A stretch of DNA of 64,000 nucleotides from Novosphingobium sp. (GTDB lineage: Bacteria; Pseudomonadota; Alphaproteobacteria; Sphingomonadales; Sphingomonadaceae), in contig JACKKV010000006.1 of assembly GCA_024236235.1 (NCBI GenBank), positions 1 through 64,000 of the forward strand, in the 5' to 3' direction. The notes beneath the pieces are model-generated. The model was not told the DNA's origin. It worked only from the letters and a program-made list of their open reading frames with translations, and did not search any database. The position numbers and the translations under genes were made by a program. This document shows, one piece after another, positions 15,960-25,201 of this stretch; the first letter of the stretch is position 1; each line of letters opens with the position of its first letter.

Positions 15960-17020
15960 TGGACCACCGGCCAAAACCCTCGCCTCCGTCTGCCAGCGAT
16001 ATCACTGCGCGGGGGTGGCCATTGCACGATTATTCACCCGAAGCCCGCAGGCGCGCGGCGATTCATGCCCGGCAGGCGCAGGTACAGAGACTGGGATTTC
16101 GCGGCGCGGTGCGCCAGGCGTTCATACCGGGCGCACGCCTGCGCGCAGGGCTGGTGCGGGTGGCGGTCGGCACATGGAATGACGGTTTCATTCACGCCGG
16201 CAATCTTGCCTATATGGCGATCCTGGCGATTTTTCCCTTTTTCATCCTGGGCGCAGCCATCCTGACCCTGTTAGGCGGCGGCTGGGATCCGGACAGGATC
16301 GTCCGCGCGATCATCGTCGCCATGCCGCCCGTAGTCGGCAATGTCATCGCGCCTGTCGCAAAAAATGTCATCGCGGCGCGCACCGGATGGCTGCTGTGGG
16401 CAGGTGCCGCAGTGGGGCTGTGGACGGTCAGCAGCCTGATCGAAACGCTGCGCGACATCCTGCGGCGCGCCTATGGCACTGAACGAACGCTCGGCTTCTG
16501 GCACCACCGCCTGTCATCAGTGGCACTGATTGTTGGCGCGGTGATCCTGCTGATCGCATCCTTCATCGTGCAGGTGTTGATCGGCACGGCTCAGGAACTC
16601 ATTGACGCACAGATGCCGCAGCTGGCGCCGCTCCTGGCACACCTCTCGATCTCCCGCATCCTTCCGGCTCTGGCGCTGTTCGGCTCGATCTACACCCTGT
16701 TCTATACGCTGACCCCCGCAGCTTACCGCGCGCCTTCCTATCCGAAGTGGCCCGGCGCCGTGCTGGTGACTGTCTGGTGGATGGGGGTGAGTTTCGGCCT
16801 GCCGCCGCTGCTGCGTACGATTTTCGCCTATAATCTGACCTATGGCAGTCTGGCCGGGGTGATGATCGCCCTTTTCTTTTTCTGGCTGGTCGGACTAGGA
16901 ATGGTTATCGGGGCGGAACTGAATGCCGCACTGGCAGTAACGCCTGAGGAACACGAAATGCATGAGCGGATCGACGCCGGGACAGAGCAGATGCGCAACC
17001 AGGGAGACGCAAGCGAATGA
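15959..17020 (+). CDS. YihY/virulence factor BrkB family membrane protein
   Basis: A 353-residue inner-membrane protein. The start at 15959 shares its first base with the stop of the J-domain gene; the in-frame ATG at 15917 would overlap that gene by 43 bases. About six membrane segments begin with FIHAGNLAYMAILAIFPFFI, the BrkB family signature, and include AAYRAPSYPKWPGAVLVTVW and GVMIALFFFWLVGLGMVIGAELNA. Despite older names, the family is not a ribonuclease; its function is unclear (a transport or envelope role is suggested). Its stop overlaps the fabI start by four bases. Confidence 0.92.
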   Translation: MDHRPKPSPPSASDITARGWPLHDYSPEARRRAAIHARQAQVQRLGFRGAVRQAFIPGARLRAGLVRVAVGTWNDGFIHAGNLAYMAILAIFPFFILGAAILTLLGGGWDPDRIVRAIIVAMPPVVGNVIAPVAKNVIAARTGWLLWAGAAVGLWTVSSLIETLRDILRRAYGTERTLGFWHHRLSSVALIVGAVILLIASFIVQVLIGTAQELIDAQMPQLAPLLAHLSISRILPALALFGSIYTLFYTLTPAAYRAPSYPKWPGAVLVTVWWMGVSFGLPPLLRTIFAYNLTYGSLAGVMIALFFFWLVGLGMVIGAELNAALAVTPEEHEMHERIDAGTEQMRNQGDASE

Positions 17021-17820
17021 GCGGTCTTATGGCAGGCAAGCGCGGACTCATCATGGGTCTGGCCAATGACAAGTCGCTGGCATGGGGCATCGCCCGCAAG
17101 CTGGCCGAACATGGTGCGGAGCTGGCCTTTTCCTATCAGGGCGATGCGCTGGAAAAGCGTGTGCGCCCCCTGGCCGAATCGCTTGGGTCGGATTTCCTGA
17201 TCGAATGCGACGTATCGAACATGGATGCGCTCGACACGGCTTTCGACACGATCAGGGCGCGTTGGGAAACGCTGGATTTCGTGGTTCACGCGATCGGCTT
17301 TTCCGACAAGAACGAGCTGCGCGGCCAGTTCGTGGACACCAGTCTCGAAAATTTCCTGATGACCATGAACATTTCCGCTTACAGCCTGGTGTCCGTGGCC
17401 AAGCGCGCGCGCGCCATGATGCCCGATGGCGGCTCCATCCTTACACTGACCTATTACGGGGCGGAAAAGGTTGTCCCCCATTACAATGTCATGGGTGTGG
17501 CCAAAGCCGCGCTGGAAACCAGCGTCAAATATCTGGCAAACGACCTCGGGCCGGAAAATATCCGCGTCAACGCGATTTCGGCGGGGCCGATCAAGACGCT
17601 GGCGGCCAGCGGGATCGGCGATTTCCGCTATATCCTCAAATGGAACGAACTGAACGCGCCGCTGCGCCGCAATGTCACGATTGACGATGTCGGCGGCGCC
17701 GGCCTCTACATGCTGTCAGACCTTTCATCGGGCGTGACCGGTGAGGTGCATCATGTCGATGCAGGCTATCACCTGGTCGGCATGAAGCAGGAAGACGCGC
17801 CGGACATCGCACTCGCCTGA
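17017..17820 (+). CDS. fabI: Enoyl-[acyl-carrier-protein] reductase (NADH) FabI
   Basis: A 267-residue short-chain dehydrogenase-type enoyl-ACP reductase. GLANDKSLAWGIA near residue 13 is the FabI cofactor loop; LTYYGAEKVVPHYNVMGVAK contains the catalytic Tyr-x6-Lys pair, and ISAGPIKTLAASGI is the substrate loop. Known role: last reductive step of each fatty-acid elongation cycle; the target of triclosan in sensitive species. Its ATG overlaps the brkB stop, so dnaJ-like, brkB and fabI are one operon. A GC-rich hairpin without a T run (17836-17854) lies between it and the convergent wecC gene. Confidence 0.95.
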   Translation: MSGLMAGKRGLIMGLANDKSLAWGIARKLAEHGAELAFSYQGDALEKRVRPLAESLGSDFLIECDVSNMDALDTAFDTIRARWETLDFVVHAIGFSDKNELRGQFVDTSLENFLMTMNISAYSLVSVAKRARAMMPDGGSILTLTYYGAEKVVPHYNVMGVAKAALETSVKYLANDLGPENIRVNAISAGPIKTLAASGIGDFRYILKWNELNAPLRRNVTIDDVGGAGLYMLSDLSSGVTGEVHHVDAGYHLVGMKQEDAPDIALA

Positions 17821-17845
17821 AGAAGGGCAGCGGCGGGGCGGGGCT

Positions 17846-19150
17846 TCAGCCCGCCTTGCGCATTTCGCCAGCGATGGTCGCAGGCACGGGCTGGTCCGGC
17901 CAGATGCCGCGCGTATCGTAGACCAGCTTGTCCGCCCGCTCGGCCAGCGGCACCGCCTTGAACACGTCATGATCGACCAGCACGATCAGCACGTCGCAAT
18001 CTTCCAGGGCGGCATCGATATCGATCAGCTGCGCACCCGTATCAGTAAATTCCATGGGCAGCTGCGCCGCATGGGGTTCGACGACATGGATCCGCTCGCC
18101 GAAGCGGCGCGCCAGCGTGGCGGCCACCAGCCGCGCCGGGCTTTCGCGAAAATCGTCGATATTGGCCTTGAAGGCGAGGCCGAGGCAGGCAACCTTTGCG
18201 CCGGGCGCGGATTCGACAAGTTCGGTCGCGCGCGCGATGGCATGGTGAATCTTGCTGTCATTCACCCCGCGCGCGGTGCGGATCAGCGGCGCCTGTTCGG
18301 GCGCGCCATGAACGATGAACCAGGGATCGACCGCGATGCAATGTCCGCCCACGCCCGGGCCGGGCTGCAGGATATTGACGCGCGGATGGCGATTGGCGAG
18401 GCGGATCACCTCCCACACATCGAGGCCCATCGCATCGGCGATGATTGACAGCTCATTGGCAAAGGCGATGTTGACATCACGATAGGCGTTTTCGACCAGC
18501 TTGGTCATTTCGGCTGAACGCGCATCAGTGGTGACGCAGGTGCCCCGCACGAAACGCTTGTAGAAGGACAGTGCCTTGCGTGCGCAGCGCGGGGTGATGC
18601 CGCCGATCGAGCGGTCATTATTCGCCAGCTCTTCCAGAATCCGGCCGGGCAGCACGCGTTCCGGGCAATAGGCGATGGCGATATCCGGCGTCTCGCGCGT
18701 CAGGCCGGGCAGTTTGAGGTCGGGCCGGAGGCTGGCGATGAGGTCGCGCATCTGCTCGGTCGTGCCCACCGGCGAGGTGGATTCAAGGATAATTATGTTG
18801 CCCGGACGCAGCACACGCGCAACTTCCTGCGCTGCAGACAGCACATAGGAGATGTCTGGCGTATGCTTGCCATCGCGGGCAAAAGGCGTCGGCACCGCGA
18901 TCACGAAGGCATCGGCAGGCTGGACCGTTTCCGTCGCGACCAGCAGGCCACGCTGGACCACACCGCGCACCAGCCCGTCCAGATCGACCTCCTCGATGTG
19001 GATTTCGCCGCGATTGATGGTGGCCACGACCTCCCGCGAAACGTCCACCCCCAGCACCCTCGCGCCGGAACGGGCAATGATGGCGGCGGTGGGAAGGCCG
19101 ATATAGCCAAGCCCGACAACACAGACGTCCGGCATTTGCGATGTGTGCAT
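17846..19150 (-). CDS. wecC: UDP-N-acetyl-D-mannosaminuronate dehydrogenase
   Basis: A 434-residue nucleotide-sugar dehydrogenase. The Rossmann loop is VVGLGYIGLPTAAIIA near residue 10; YCPERVLPGRILEELANNDR is the WecC-type segment and GPGVGGHCIAVDPWF holds the catalytic Cys (about residue 264). I start at ATG 19150, preceded by AGGGGA at suitable distance; the ATG at 19177 is less well placed. Known role: two-step oxidation of UDP-ManNAc to UDP-ManNAcA for surface polysaccharides. The upstream wecB gene makes its substrate. No glycosyltransferase or polymerase genes are next to the pair here. Confidence 0.94.
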   Translation of the reverse strand: MHTSQMPDVCVVGLGYIGLPTAAIIARSGARVLGVDVSREVVATINRGEIHIEEVDLDGLVRGVVQRGLLVATETVQPADAFVIAVPTPFARDGKHTPDISYVLSAAQEVARVLRPGNIIILESTSPVGTTEQMRDLIASLRPDLKLPGLTRETPDIAIAYCPERVLPGRILEELANNDRSIGGITPRCARKALSFYKRFVRGTCVTTDARSAEMTKLVENAYRDVNIAFANELSIIADAMGLDVWEVIRLANRHPRVNILQPGPGVGGHCIAVDPWFIVHGAPEQAPLIRTARGVNDSKIHHAIARATELVESAPGAKVACLGLAFKANIDDFRESPARLVAATLARRFGERIHVVEPHAAQLPMEFTDTGAQLIDIDAALEDCDVLIVLVDHDVFKAVPLAERADKLVYDTRGIWPDQPVPATIAGEMRKAG

Positions 19151-19238
19151 GCTTTCTGGTCCCCTGCAGGAATGCAAGGCCCGGCATGGCGCAAAGGGGT
19201 AAATATTGCGGTAACGCTAAACCGTTTTCGCGGCGCAT

Positions 19239-20357
19239 TCAGCCCGTCGCGAGCAATTCCACGATACGGCCCGCGCTGTTCCCGTCGCCGAACGGATTAT
19301 GCGCCCGGGCCATGGCGGCATAGGCGGCGGGATCGTCAAGCAGGCGGGTCGATTCGGCAACGATCCGCGCAGCATCCGTGCCGACCAGGCGCGCCGTGCC
19401 CGCTTGGACCCCTTCGGGCCGTTCGGTGGTGGAACGCATGACCAGAACCGGCTTGCCCAACGCGGGCGCTTCTTCCTGCACGCCGCCGCTGTCCGTTAGT
19501 ATCAGGGTAGAGATATCAAGCAACCGGGCGAAGCCGGGATAGTCGAGCGGTTCGATCAGCGCGACATTATCCAGCCCGCCCAGCGCCGCCATCATCACCC
19601 TGCGCACATTGGGGTTGAGATGAACGGGGAAAATCACCGCCACATCGGGCCGGGCCGCGAGCTGGCGGATGGCGCCGGCGATATGATCCATGCCTTCGCC
19701 GAAATTCTCGCGCCGGTGACTGGTGACGCCAATGATCCGCTTGCCTGCAAATCGCGCTTCCACCTCTGCCAGCCCTGCCGCCAGCGCGGGCCTGCGCGCA
19801 ATTTCTGCGGTCACCCAGTGCAGCGCATCAATCACCGTATTGCCGGTGACGTGAATCGCGGCGGGATCGACATTTTCCGCCCGCAATGCCGCCGCCGCCG
19901 TTGCAGTGGGGGCGAAGTGCTGCCGGGCGATCGTGCCGATCACCTTGCGGTTCACCTCTTCAGGCCAGGGGTGGTAGATATCGCCGCTGCGCAACCCCGC
20001 CTCGACATGGCCCACCGGAATCTTGCGATAATAGGCCGCCAGCGCGCCGCACATGGCGGTGGCCGTATCGCCCTGCACCACCACCCGGTCAGGCCGTTCT
20101 TCATCCATCACCCGGCCAAGCCCGGTCAGCAGGCCGGCGGTGAGCCCGTCCAGCGTCTGGTCAGGCTGCATGACGTCGAGATCATGGTCAGGTATGACGC
20201 CCGCGATGTCCAGCACCTGGTCCAGCATGGCGCGATGCTGCCCCGAAACACAGATGCGCGAAATGAAGCGCGCATCGCCGCCCAGCGCATGGACCAGCGG
20301 AAACAGCTTGATCGCTTCGGGACGGGTTCCGAAGACGGTGAGGATTTTCAGGGCCAT
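19239..20357 (-). CDS. wecB: UDP-N-acetylglucosamine 2-epimerase (non-hydrolysing)
   Basis: A 372-residue protein of normal WecB length. Landmarks: FGTRPEAIKLFPLVHAL at the N terminus, VQGDTATAMCGALAAYY, VGHVEAGLRSGDIYHPWPEE with the active-site region, TSHRRENFGEGM, and DSGGVQEEAPALGKPVLVM. Known role: interconverts UDP-GlcNAc and UDP-ManNAc in the cytoplasm. With wecC 88 bp downstream it supplies UDP-ManNAcA for a surface glycan. Confidence 0.95.
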   Translation of the reverse strand: MALKILTVFGTRPEAIKLFPLVHALGGDARFISRICVSGQHRAMLDQVLDIAGVIPDHDLDVMQPDQTLDGLTAGLLTGLGRVMDEERPDRVVVQGDTATAMCGALAAYYRKIPVGHVEAGLRSGDIYHPWPEEVNRKVIGTIARQHFAPTATAAAALRAENVDPAAIHVTGNTVIDALHWVTAEIARRPALAAGLAEVEARFAGKRIIGVTSHRRENFGEGMDHIAGAIRQLAARPDVAVIFPVHLNPNVRRVMMAALGGLDNVALIEPLDYPGFARLLDISTLILTDSGGVQEEAPALGKPVLVMRSTTERPEGVQAGTARLVGTDAARIVAESTRLLDDPAAYAAMARAHNPFGDGNSAGRIVELLATG

Positions 20358-20410
20358 GGCGGGCGCTTTAGCGCCAAATGGTTAAAGGCGCATTGGCGAT
20401 ATATCCCGGC

Positions 20411-20998
20411 CTATTCGGCGGGTTCGTAAGCGGCAGTGCCAGCACCCTCGTCAGCGGGCAGTTCAACCGGGCCGGCGGCATCTTCGGCGGCCTTGCGTTC
20501 AAAATAAGCGGCCTCCTCTTCCTCGACCCGGGCCTGCGCGGCGGCGGCTTCGGCATCCACGCCAGACATGCGTTCCTCGCGCGCCTTGGCGATCAGTTCG
20601 CTGAACCGGATCGAAGAACTTTCCTTGCGCTCCGCCGCAGCCTTGTCGATCAGCTGCTGCGTACAGCCCAGCTCGCCCCCGCCGCCGACCGGCGAGCAGG
20701 AATTGATGCCGGTGTTGCCGACGGTTTCATAAGCCAGCACCCGCTCGGTCCAGGCGCTGTTGGCCGGATCTTCGCTCAATCGCAGGTCTTCGGGGATACG
20801 ATAGCGTTCGCCTTCGTCCTTGCGCGCGCAGACCGTGATTTCCGCAGCGGTCGAGACCGGGCATTCGTCATCGCCATAGATGATCAGCTGATTGACGCGA
20901 TAATCGCCCGCAGCTTCATCCTCCTGCGCGGCGACAGGTGCGGCAAGGCCAAGCGCAAGGGCGAAGGTGGCGAGGGCGGCGGAACTGATGATACGCAT
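20411..20998 (-). CDS. Exported hypothetical protein with acidic Ala-rich tail
   Basis: A 195-residue protein from the ATG at 20998, with a clear signal peptide (ATFALALGLAAPVAAQ, cleavage after AQA-like site near residue 27). The mature part contains YRVNQLIIYGDDECP, EITVCARKDEGERYRIPEDL and WTERVLAYETVGNTGINSCS followed by a Gly-rich turn and GCTQQ; four Cys may form two disulphides. The last 60 residues are a charged Ala/Glu helix. This looks like a conserved periplasmic protein of sphingomonads with no known function; I cannot name a family. It is monocistronic as far as can be seen. Confidence 0.8.
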   Translation of the reverse strand: MRIISSAALATFALALGLAAPVAAQEDEAAGDYRVNQLIIYGDDECPVSTAAEITVCARKDEGERYRIPEDLRLSEDPANSAWTERVLAYETVGNTGINSCSPVGGGGELGCTQQLIDKAAAERKESSSIRFSELIAKAREERMSGVDAEAAAAQARVEEEEAAYFERKAAEDAAGPVELPADEGAGTAAYEPAE

Positions 20999-21115
20999 TG
21001 GCTCTATTCTCCGGGGCGGGCGGTCCCGCCGTGAACACATCTGGCAACTTACCGGCTGAATTGGCGATTAAGCCAGTAAAATATGCCGCACCTTGTCGCG
21101 CATCAATGCGCGCGG

Positions 21116-21637
21116 TCAAATCCGTTCTGACAGGCGGATGGCCAGACGGCAGCCGAGACGGATCGCCCCGTGCAGGAGGGGATACGCAGGCGCCTGTTCC
21201 GCGCCCGCCGCCAGCGCGGCATCGCGGTGCGCGCGTTCGTCCTCGCGAAATTCGGCGACGACACCGCGCAATTCGGCATCGTTGCCTGCCTCGTCCAGCT
21301 CTTCCAGCTGGCGCGAATAATGCCGGTCGATCTCTTCTTCCACCGCAGCGGTGCAGGCCATCGCCGCCTCCGGCCCAATCAGCGCAGTGGCCGCCCCCAG
21401 AGCAAAGCCGGCGACAGACCACAGTGGTTGCAGCAGTGTCGGGCGCACCCCGCGGTCGGCAATCAGCGCGTCGAAGCGGGCAAGATGCGCGTCTTCCTGC
21501 CGGGCCATCCCTGCGATTTCCGCCGCATGCGGCCCGCTGCGCCCCAGCACCGCCAATTGCCCCGCATAGATGCGCGTCGCGCCGAATTCGCCGGCGTGAT
21601 CGACCCGGATCATGCGGCTGGTATCGGGGCCCGTCAT
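21116..21637 (-). CDS. coq7: Demethoxyubiquinone hydroxylase
   Basis: A 173-residue di-iron monooxygenase of the Coq7 family. Two four-helix halves carry the ligands: E17 in DHAGEFGATRIYAGQ, E48-x2-H51 in RQEDAHLARFD, E100 in AVEEEIDRHY and E133-x2-H136 region in EFREDERAHRDAA. Known role: C6 hydroxylation in ubiquinone synthesis, at the inner membrane. The start at 21637 overlaps the dsbB stop by four bases (ATGA); a longer frame reading upstream through dsbB is a shadow. Family length of about 170-180 fits. Confidence 0.93.
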   Translation of the reverse strand: MTGPDTSRMIRVDHAGEFGATRIYAGQLAVLGRSGPHAAEIAGMARQEDAHLARFDALIADRGVRPTLLQPLWSVAGFALGAATALIGPEAAMACTAAVEEEIDRHYSRQLEELDEAGNDAELRGVVAEFREDERAHRDAALAAGAEQAPAYPLLHGAIRLGCRLAIRLSERI

Positions 21638-22101
21638 GCGCTTTTCCTGGCCGTCAGGACCAGAACCGTCAGTGCCGATACCGTCGAGATCAGGAAATTC
21701 CACCCTGCCAGCGAGATGGAGAACAGGCTCCACTGTACTTCGTCGCAGCGCACCAGCGGCGCGGCGAACACCGCCTCGAGCGGATCGGCAGAGCCGGTCG
21801 CCACCGGATTGGAACAGGCGCTCAGCCCCTCCCACCAGCCATATTCGACCCCGGCATGAAAGGCGCCGATCAACCCGGAGGCAAGAATCGCCAGCGCGGC
21901 CAGCGCGGTCCAGACCTTCTGCGGCGGGATGACAAAGCCAAGCGCGGCCAGCCCGATAGCGGCGAAATGGGGATAACGCTGCCACCAGCACATTTCGCAA
22001 GGGTAAAGGCCAAACGCATATTGCCCGATATATGCGCCCGCCAGCAGGAAGGCCGGTACCGCCAGCGCCAGCAGGCGCGCGAAACCGTAACGGTCCGTCA
22101 T
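21634..22101 (-). CDS. dsbB: Disulfide bond formation protein B
   Basis: A 155-residue four-helix inner-membrane protein. The first redox pair is C35-E-M-C38 in LYPCEMCWWQRYPH, in the typical position after TM2 start; the second pair is the Cys in LSACSNPV and that in LVRCDEVQW. Known role: reoxidises DsbA and passes electrons to ubiquinone, which fits the coupling to the ubiquinone gene coq7 next to it. It starts 2 bp after the end of ctpA on the same strand. Confidence 0.92.
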   Translation of the reverse strand: MTDRYGFARLLALAVPAFLLAGAYIGQYAFGLYPCEMCWWQRYPHFAAIGLAALGFVIPPQKVWTALAALAILASGLIGAFHAGVEYGWWEGLSACSNPVATGSADPLEAVFAAPLVRCDEVQWSLFSISLAGWNFLISTVSALTVLVLTARKSA

Positions 22102-22103
22102 CG

Positions 22104-23444
22104 TCAGCGCCGCTGCGCCAGCAGCGCGGTGCCACCGGCACGGCGCAGCGTTTCCAGCGCATAATGCAGCTGGAAATCCTTGATCCCCTGCTTTTCCAGC
22201 TCTTCCGGCGTGGCGGTGAAGCGCGGATCCTCCTTGGTGTCGCCTTCCAGTTCCTTGTCGTCGAGGTTGATCTCGTTCACCAGATGGCCGCGCAGATCGG
22301 ATTCGCGATAACGCAGCTTGGCCCGCTTCGCGCGATCCGGATCGGACAATTGCGGCACGGCGATATCGGGTTCGATCCCGCCCTCCTGCACGGACCGGCC
22401 CGACGGGGTGAAATAGCGGGCCGTCGTCAGCTTGAGCGCGCTGTCCTGCGTGAGCGGCAGCAGCGTCTGCACGCTGCCCTTGCCGAAGCTGCGTTCGCCC
22501 ATGATCAGGGCGCGCTTGTGATCTTGCAGGGCGCCCGCAACGATTTCGGACGCAGAGGCGGAACCCGCATCGATCAGCACCACCATCGGCACGCCCGGGG
22601 CCGCTTCGCCGCGATAAACGCTTTCCGAGCGGTAATAGATATTCTCGCTTTTCACCCGGCCGCGCTGGGACACGATATCGCCATCAGTCAGGAACAGGTC
22701 GGACAGGGCCACCGCCTCGTCCAGCGATCCGCCGGGATTGGAGCGCAGGTCAAGCAGCAATCCCTTGAGTGTCCCGCCCGCCTCGCGCCGCAGCTTGCGC
22801 ACTTCACTGCGCACATCCTCGCCGACATCGCGTGAAAATTCATTGACGGTCACCACGCCGATCTTGCCCTGCTGCAGTTCGGAGGTAACCGGCTGCAATT
22901 CAATCACCCCGCGCACCACGGTGATATCCAGCGGCTCATCGCGGCCCGGGCGGAAGATGGTGAGGCGGATGCTGGTTCCGGCGGGGCCGCGCATCTGGGC
23001 CACCGCCTCGTCCAGCTCCAGCCCGTAGATCAGCTTGCCATCAAGGTGCGTCACGAAATCGCCTGCCTTCACCCCCGCCTTTTCAGCCGGGCTGCCGCGC
23101 ATGGGCGAAATGACCTTGACCGCGCCATCATCGCTGGTGACAGACAGGCCAAGCCCCTGATAATTGCCGTCCATCAAGGTTTCGAGCCGTTCGAGATCAG
23201 ACCCGTCGAGATAGGATGAATGCGGGTCGAGCGCGGCCAGCATCCCGTCAATCGCGCCGCGCACCAGCACTTCGTCATCCACCTCTTCGACATAGCTGGC
23301 CTTGATCCGCTGGTAAGTGGCGAACAGCTTGCCGAACTGGGGGGCGCTGCGCGCGTCGACCGCAGCCAGCCCGGCAGTGGCGAGGGGAAGCATGGCGACG
23401 GCAGTCACCAGAGCGGCGGAACGCATGAGCGGCGCAATTTTCAT
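22104..23444 (-). CDS. ctpA: S41 family carboxy-terminal processing peptidase
   Basis: A 446-residue exported protease. An N-terminal signal segment (about 8-28), a short pre-domain with ASYVEEVDDEVLVRGAIDGM and LDPHSSYLD, a PDZ domain (about 90-175, GSPAEKAGVKAGDFVTHLDG), then the tail-specific protease core: LLLDLRSNPGGSLDEAV, the Ser in DAGSASASEIVAG and the Lys in RSFGKGSVQTL. Known role: Ser-Lys dyad cleavage at C termini of periplasmic proteins, often cell-wall hydrolases. Next to it lies an EnvC-like LytM protein, matching the common envC-ctpA pairing. Confidence 0.95.
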   Translation of the reverse strand: MKIAPLMRSAALVTAVAMLPLATAGLAAVDARSAPQFGKLFATYQRIKASYVEEVDDEVLVRGAIDGMLAALDPHSSYLDGSDLERLETLMDGNYQGLGLSVTSDDGAVKVISPMRGSPAEKAGVKAGDFVTHLDGKLIYGLELDEAVAQMRGPAGTSIRLTIFRPGRDEPLDITVVRGVIELQPVTSELQQGKIGVVTVNEFSRDVGEDVRSEVRKLRREAGGTLKGLLLDLRSNPGGSLDEAVALSDLFLTDGDIVSQRGRVKSENIYYRSESVYRGEAAPGVPMVVLIDAGSASASEIVAGALQDHKRALIMGERSFGKGSVQTLLPLTQDSALKLTTARYFTPSGRSVQEGGIEPDIAVPQLSDPDRAKRAKLRYRESDLRGHLVNEINLDDKELEGDTKEDPRFTATPEELEKQGIKDFQLHYALETLRRAGGTALLAQRR

Positions 23445-23510
23445 GGCGCGCTTCTATCGCGCAGCGCGGCTGAATACCAGATGACGATTGCACCATTACC
23501 CGAGCACGGA

Positions 23511-24749
23511 TCAGCTCATGACTTCCAGCGGGTTGACCGGCTCGCCCGCCCGCCGCAGTTCCAGTGTGACGGCAGGGTTGCGCGCGGCCGCAATCCCGAG
23601 CGGCGATCCACTGACCAGTTGCTGGCCCACCTGCACATCAACCCGGCCCAGCCCGGTGACCAGGCTGGTCCAGCCGCCGCCGTGTTCGATGATGACGATC
23701 CGCCCATAGCCGCGATAGGGACCGGCAAAGGCGACGCGGCCACCCGCCGGGGCAATGATCTGTGCACTGGCGCGCGGCGCCAGCGTGATCCCGGCGCTTT
23801 GCGTGCCGCCACCGCGAATCGCGCCGAAACCGGCAATCGTGCGCCCTGCCACGGGCAGTTGATAGGCGCCCGGCGGGCGATCAGCACCCGCCACTGCGGG
23901 GGCGGAGGGGGCATTCATCACCTCGGATTCGGCGGGGCGCGGCGGACGCATGATCGGGCCGGGCAGGGCGGCCAGCCGTTGGCGCAGGTTGCCGATTTCA
24001 TCGAGCTGCCCGATCAGCGTATCGAGATCGCGCGCCTGTTCGCCCAGCGCCAGCGCGCGTTCCGCCTCGCGCGCAGCGGTCCCGCTGGCCTGGCGCTGGG
24101 CCAGTCGCTGGCGGGTCTCCAGAGCCGCGAGCTGCCTGCGCCGCACTTCCAGCCCGGCCTCATCCGCGCGGCGGCGATCAATCAGCGCAGTTGCACGCTG
24201 CGCCAGCTGGCGATTCTTCGCGATTTCCGCGCGCAGGCTGGCCGTGCGCCGCTCAACCTGCGGGATAGCCGCAGCCAGCACGGCCCGCATATAGACCAAA
24301 TCCTGCAGCGAACCGGGCCTGAGCACGGACAGCGCCATGGGGCGGCGGGACAATTTCTGCAATGCCGCAGTCAGACGCACCAGCGGGCGCTGCATCCGGG
24401 CAAGGCGCTGGCGCTGAATCGCCCGCTCCCGCGCCACGATGCGCAGGCGCGCCTCGCTCGCCGCGATGGCGGCTTCGGATTGCTGAATGCGCGCAGCCAG
24501 CGCGGCAGCTTCGCGCGCGGTTTTTTCCACCGCCTCGTTCGCCCGGGTCGCCTCCGCCTCCAGCCGCGCGCCGCGCGCCTCCGCCTCGCGCTGCGCGGCC
24601 AGCGCCTGTTGCAGCGCGGTGCGCGCTGATCCGGGGTCAGCCGGGCGCGGGCCGGACTGGGCCGCGCCCGATCCCGCCAGCAGGGCCAGCGGCACAAGCA
24701 GGGGCCAGCCGATAAAACCGCGTATCATGGCCCCACCCTGCCCGATCAT
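23511..24749 (-). CDS. EnvC-like murein hydrolase activator with degenerate LytM domain
   Basis: A 412-residue exported protein: signal peptide (about residues 8-30), a long Ala/Arg-rich coiled coil (about 40-265), and a C-terminal M23/LytM domain. The zinc ligands of active M23 peptidases are not found: where GxxHxGxD is expected there is GTQSAGITL, and the HxH motif is absent. This is the pattern of EnvC, which activates amidases rather than cutting itself. Starting at ATG 24749 gives a four-base overlap with rlmH; the ATG at 24728 is an alternative. Position between rlmH and ctpA is the usual alphaproteobacterial order. Confidence 0.9.
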   Translation of the reverse strand: MIGQGGAMIRGFIGWPLLVPLALLAGSGAAQSGPRPADPGSARTALQQALAAQREAEARGARLEAEATRANEAVEKTAREAAALAARIQQSEAAIAASEARLRIVARERAIQRQRLARMQRPLVRLTAALQKLSRRPMALSVLRPGSLQDLVYMRAVLAAAIPQVERRTASLRAEIAKNRQLAQRATALIDRRRADEAGLEVRRRQLAALETRQRLAQRQASGTAAREAERALALGEQARDLDTLIGQLDEIGNLRQRLAALPGPIMRPPRPAESEVMNAPSAPAVAGADRPPGAYQLPVAGRTIAGFGAIRGGGTQSAGITLAPRASAQIIAPAGGRVAFAGPYRGYGRIVIIEHGGGWTSLVTGLGRVDVQVGQQLVSGSPLGIAAARNPAVTLELRRAGEPVNPLEVMS

Positions 24750-25168
24750 CCGGCGCGATGGTAGGGGTGACCGGCGAGAATGCTGGTCGCCCGGAACAAT
24801 TGCTCCATCAGCATGGCCCGGGCCAGCAGATGCGGCCAGGTCGCCGCGCCAAAGGCCAGCAGCAGGTCGGCCCCGTCGCGTTCGGCCTGATCATGCCCGT
24901 CCGCCGCGCCCAGCAGGAAGCGCGTCTCGCGCACGCCATCGTCGCGCCAGCGCCCCAGCAGCGCGGCGAAATCCTCTGATGAAAGCTGTTTGCCGCGCTC
25001 GTCCAGCACCACCTGGCGGTGCGGGGTGAGCGGTTCGGGAAGGCGACCGCCACGTTCGGGCAATTCGGTCATGGCCAGCGGCCAGGCAATGCGCCGGGCA
25101 TAGCGGGCAGCCAGTTCGGCTTCGGGCGAGCGGCCAATCTTGCCGCGGGCGATCACATGCAGGCGCAT
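24746..25168 (-). CDS. rlmH: 23S rRNA (pseudouridine(1915)-N(3))-methyltransferase RlmH
   Basis: A 140-residue SPOUT methyltransferase, slightly shorter than the E. coli enzyme. VVLDERGKQLSSEDFAALL and the knotted SAM site FLLGAADGH are clear, ending with LAFGAATWPHLLARAMLMEQ and ATSILAGHPYHR, which is nearly invariant in RlmH. Known role: methylates pseudouridine 1915 in helix 69 of the 50S subunit. It follows rsfS in the usual order. Confidence 0.95.
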   Translation of the reverse strand: MRLHVIARGKIGRSPEAELAARYARRIAWPLAMTELPERGGRLPEPLTPHRQVVLDERGKQLSSEDFAALLGRWRDDGVRETRFLLGAADGHDQAERDGADLLLAFGAATWPHLLARAMLMEQLFRATSILAGHPYHRAG

Positions 25169-25201
25169 GCTCCGCCCTATGCCCCGATTGGCCCCGCTTG
25201 T

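Noticed and set aside
17836..17854. GC-rich hairpin between fabI and wecC as terminator
   Set aside because: The stem has no T run on either strand, so it is not called, although it may still act as a transcript boundary.
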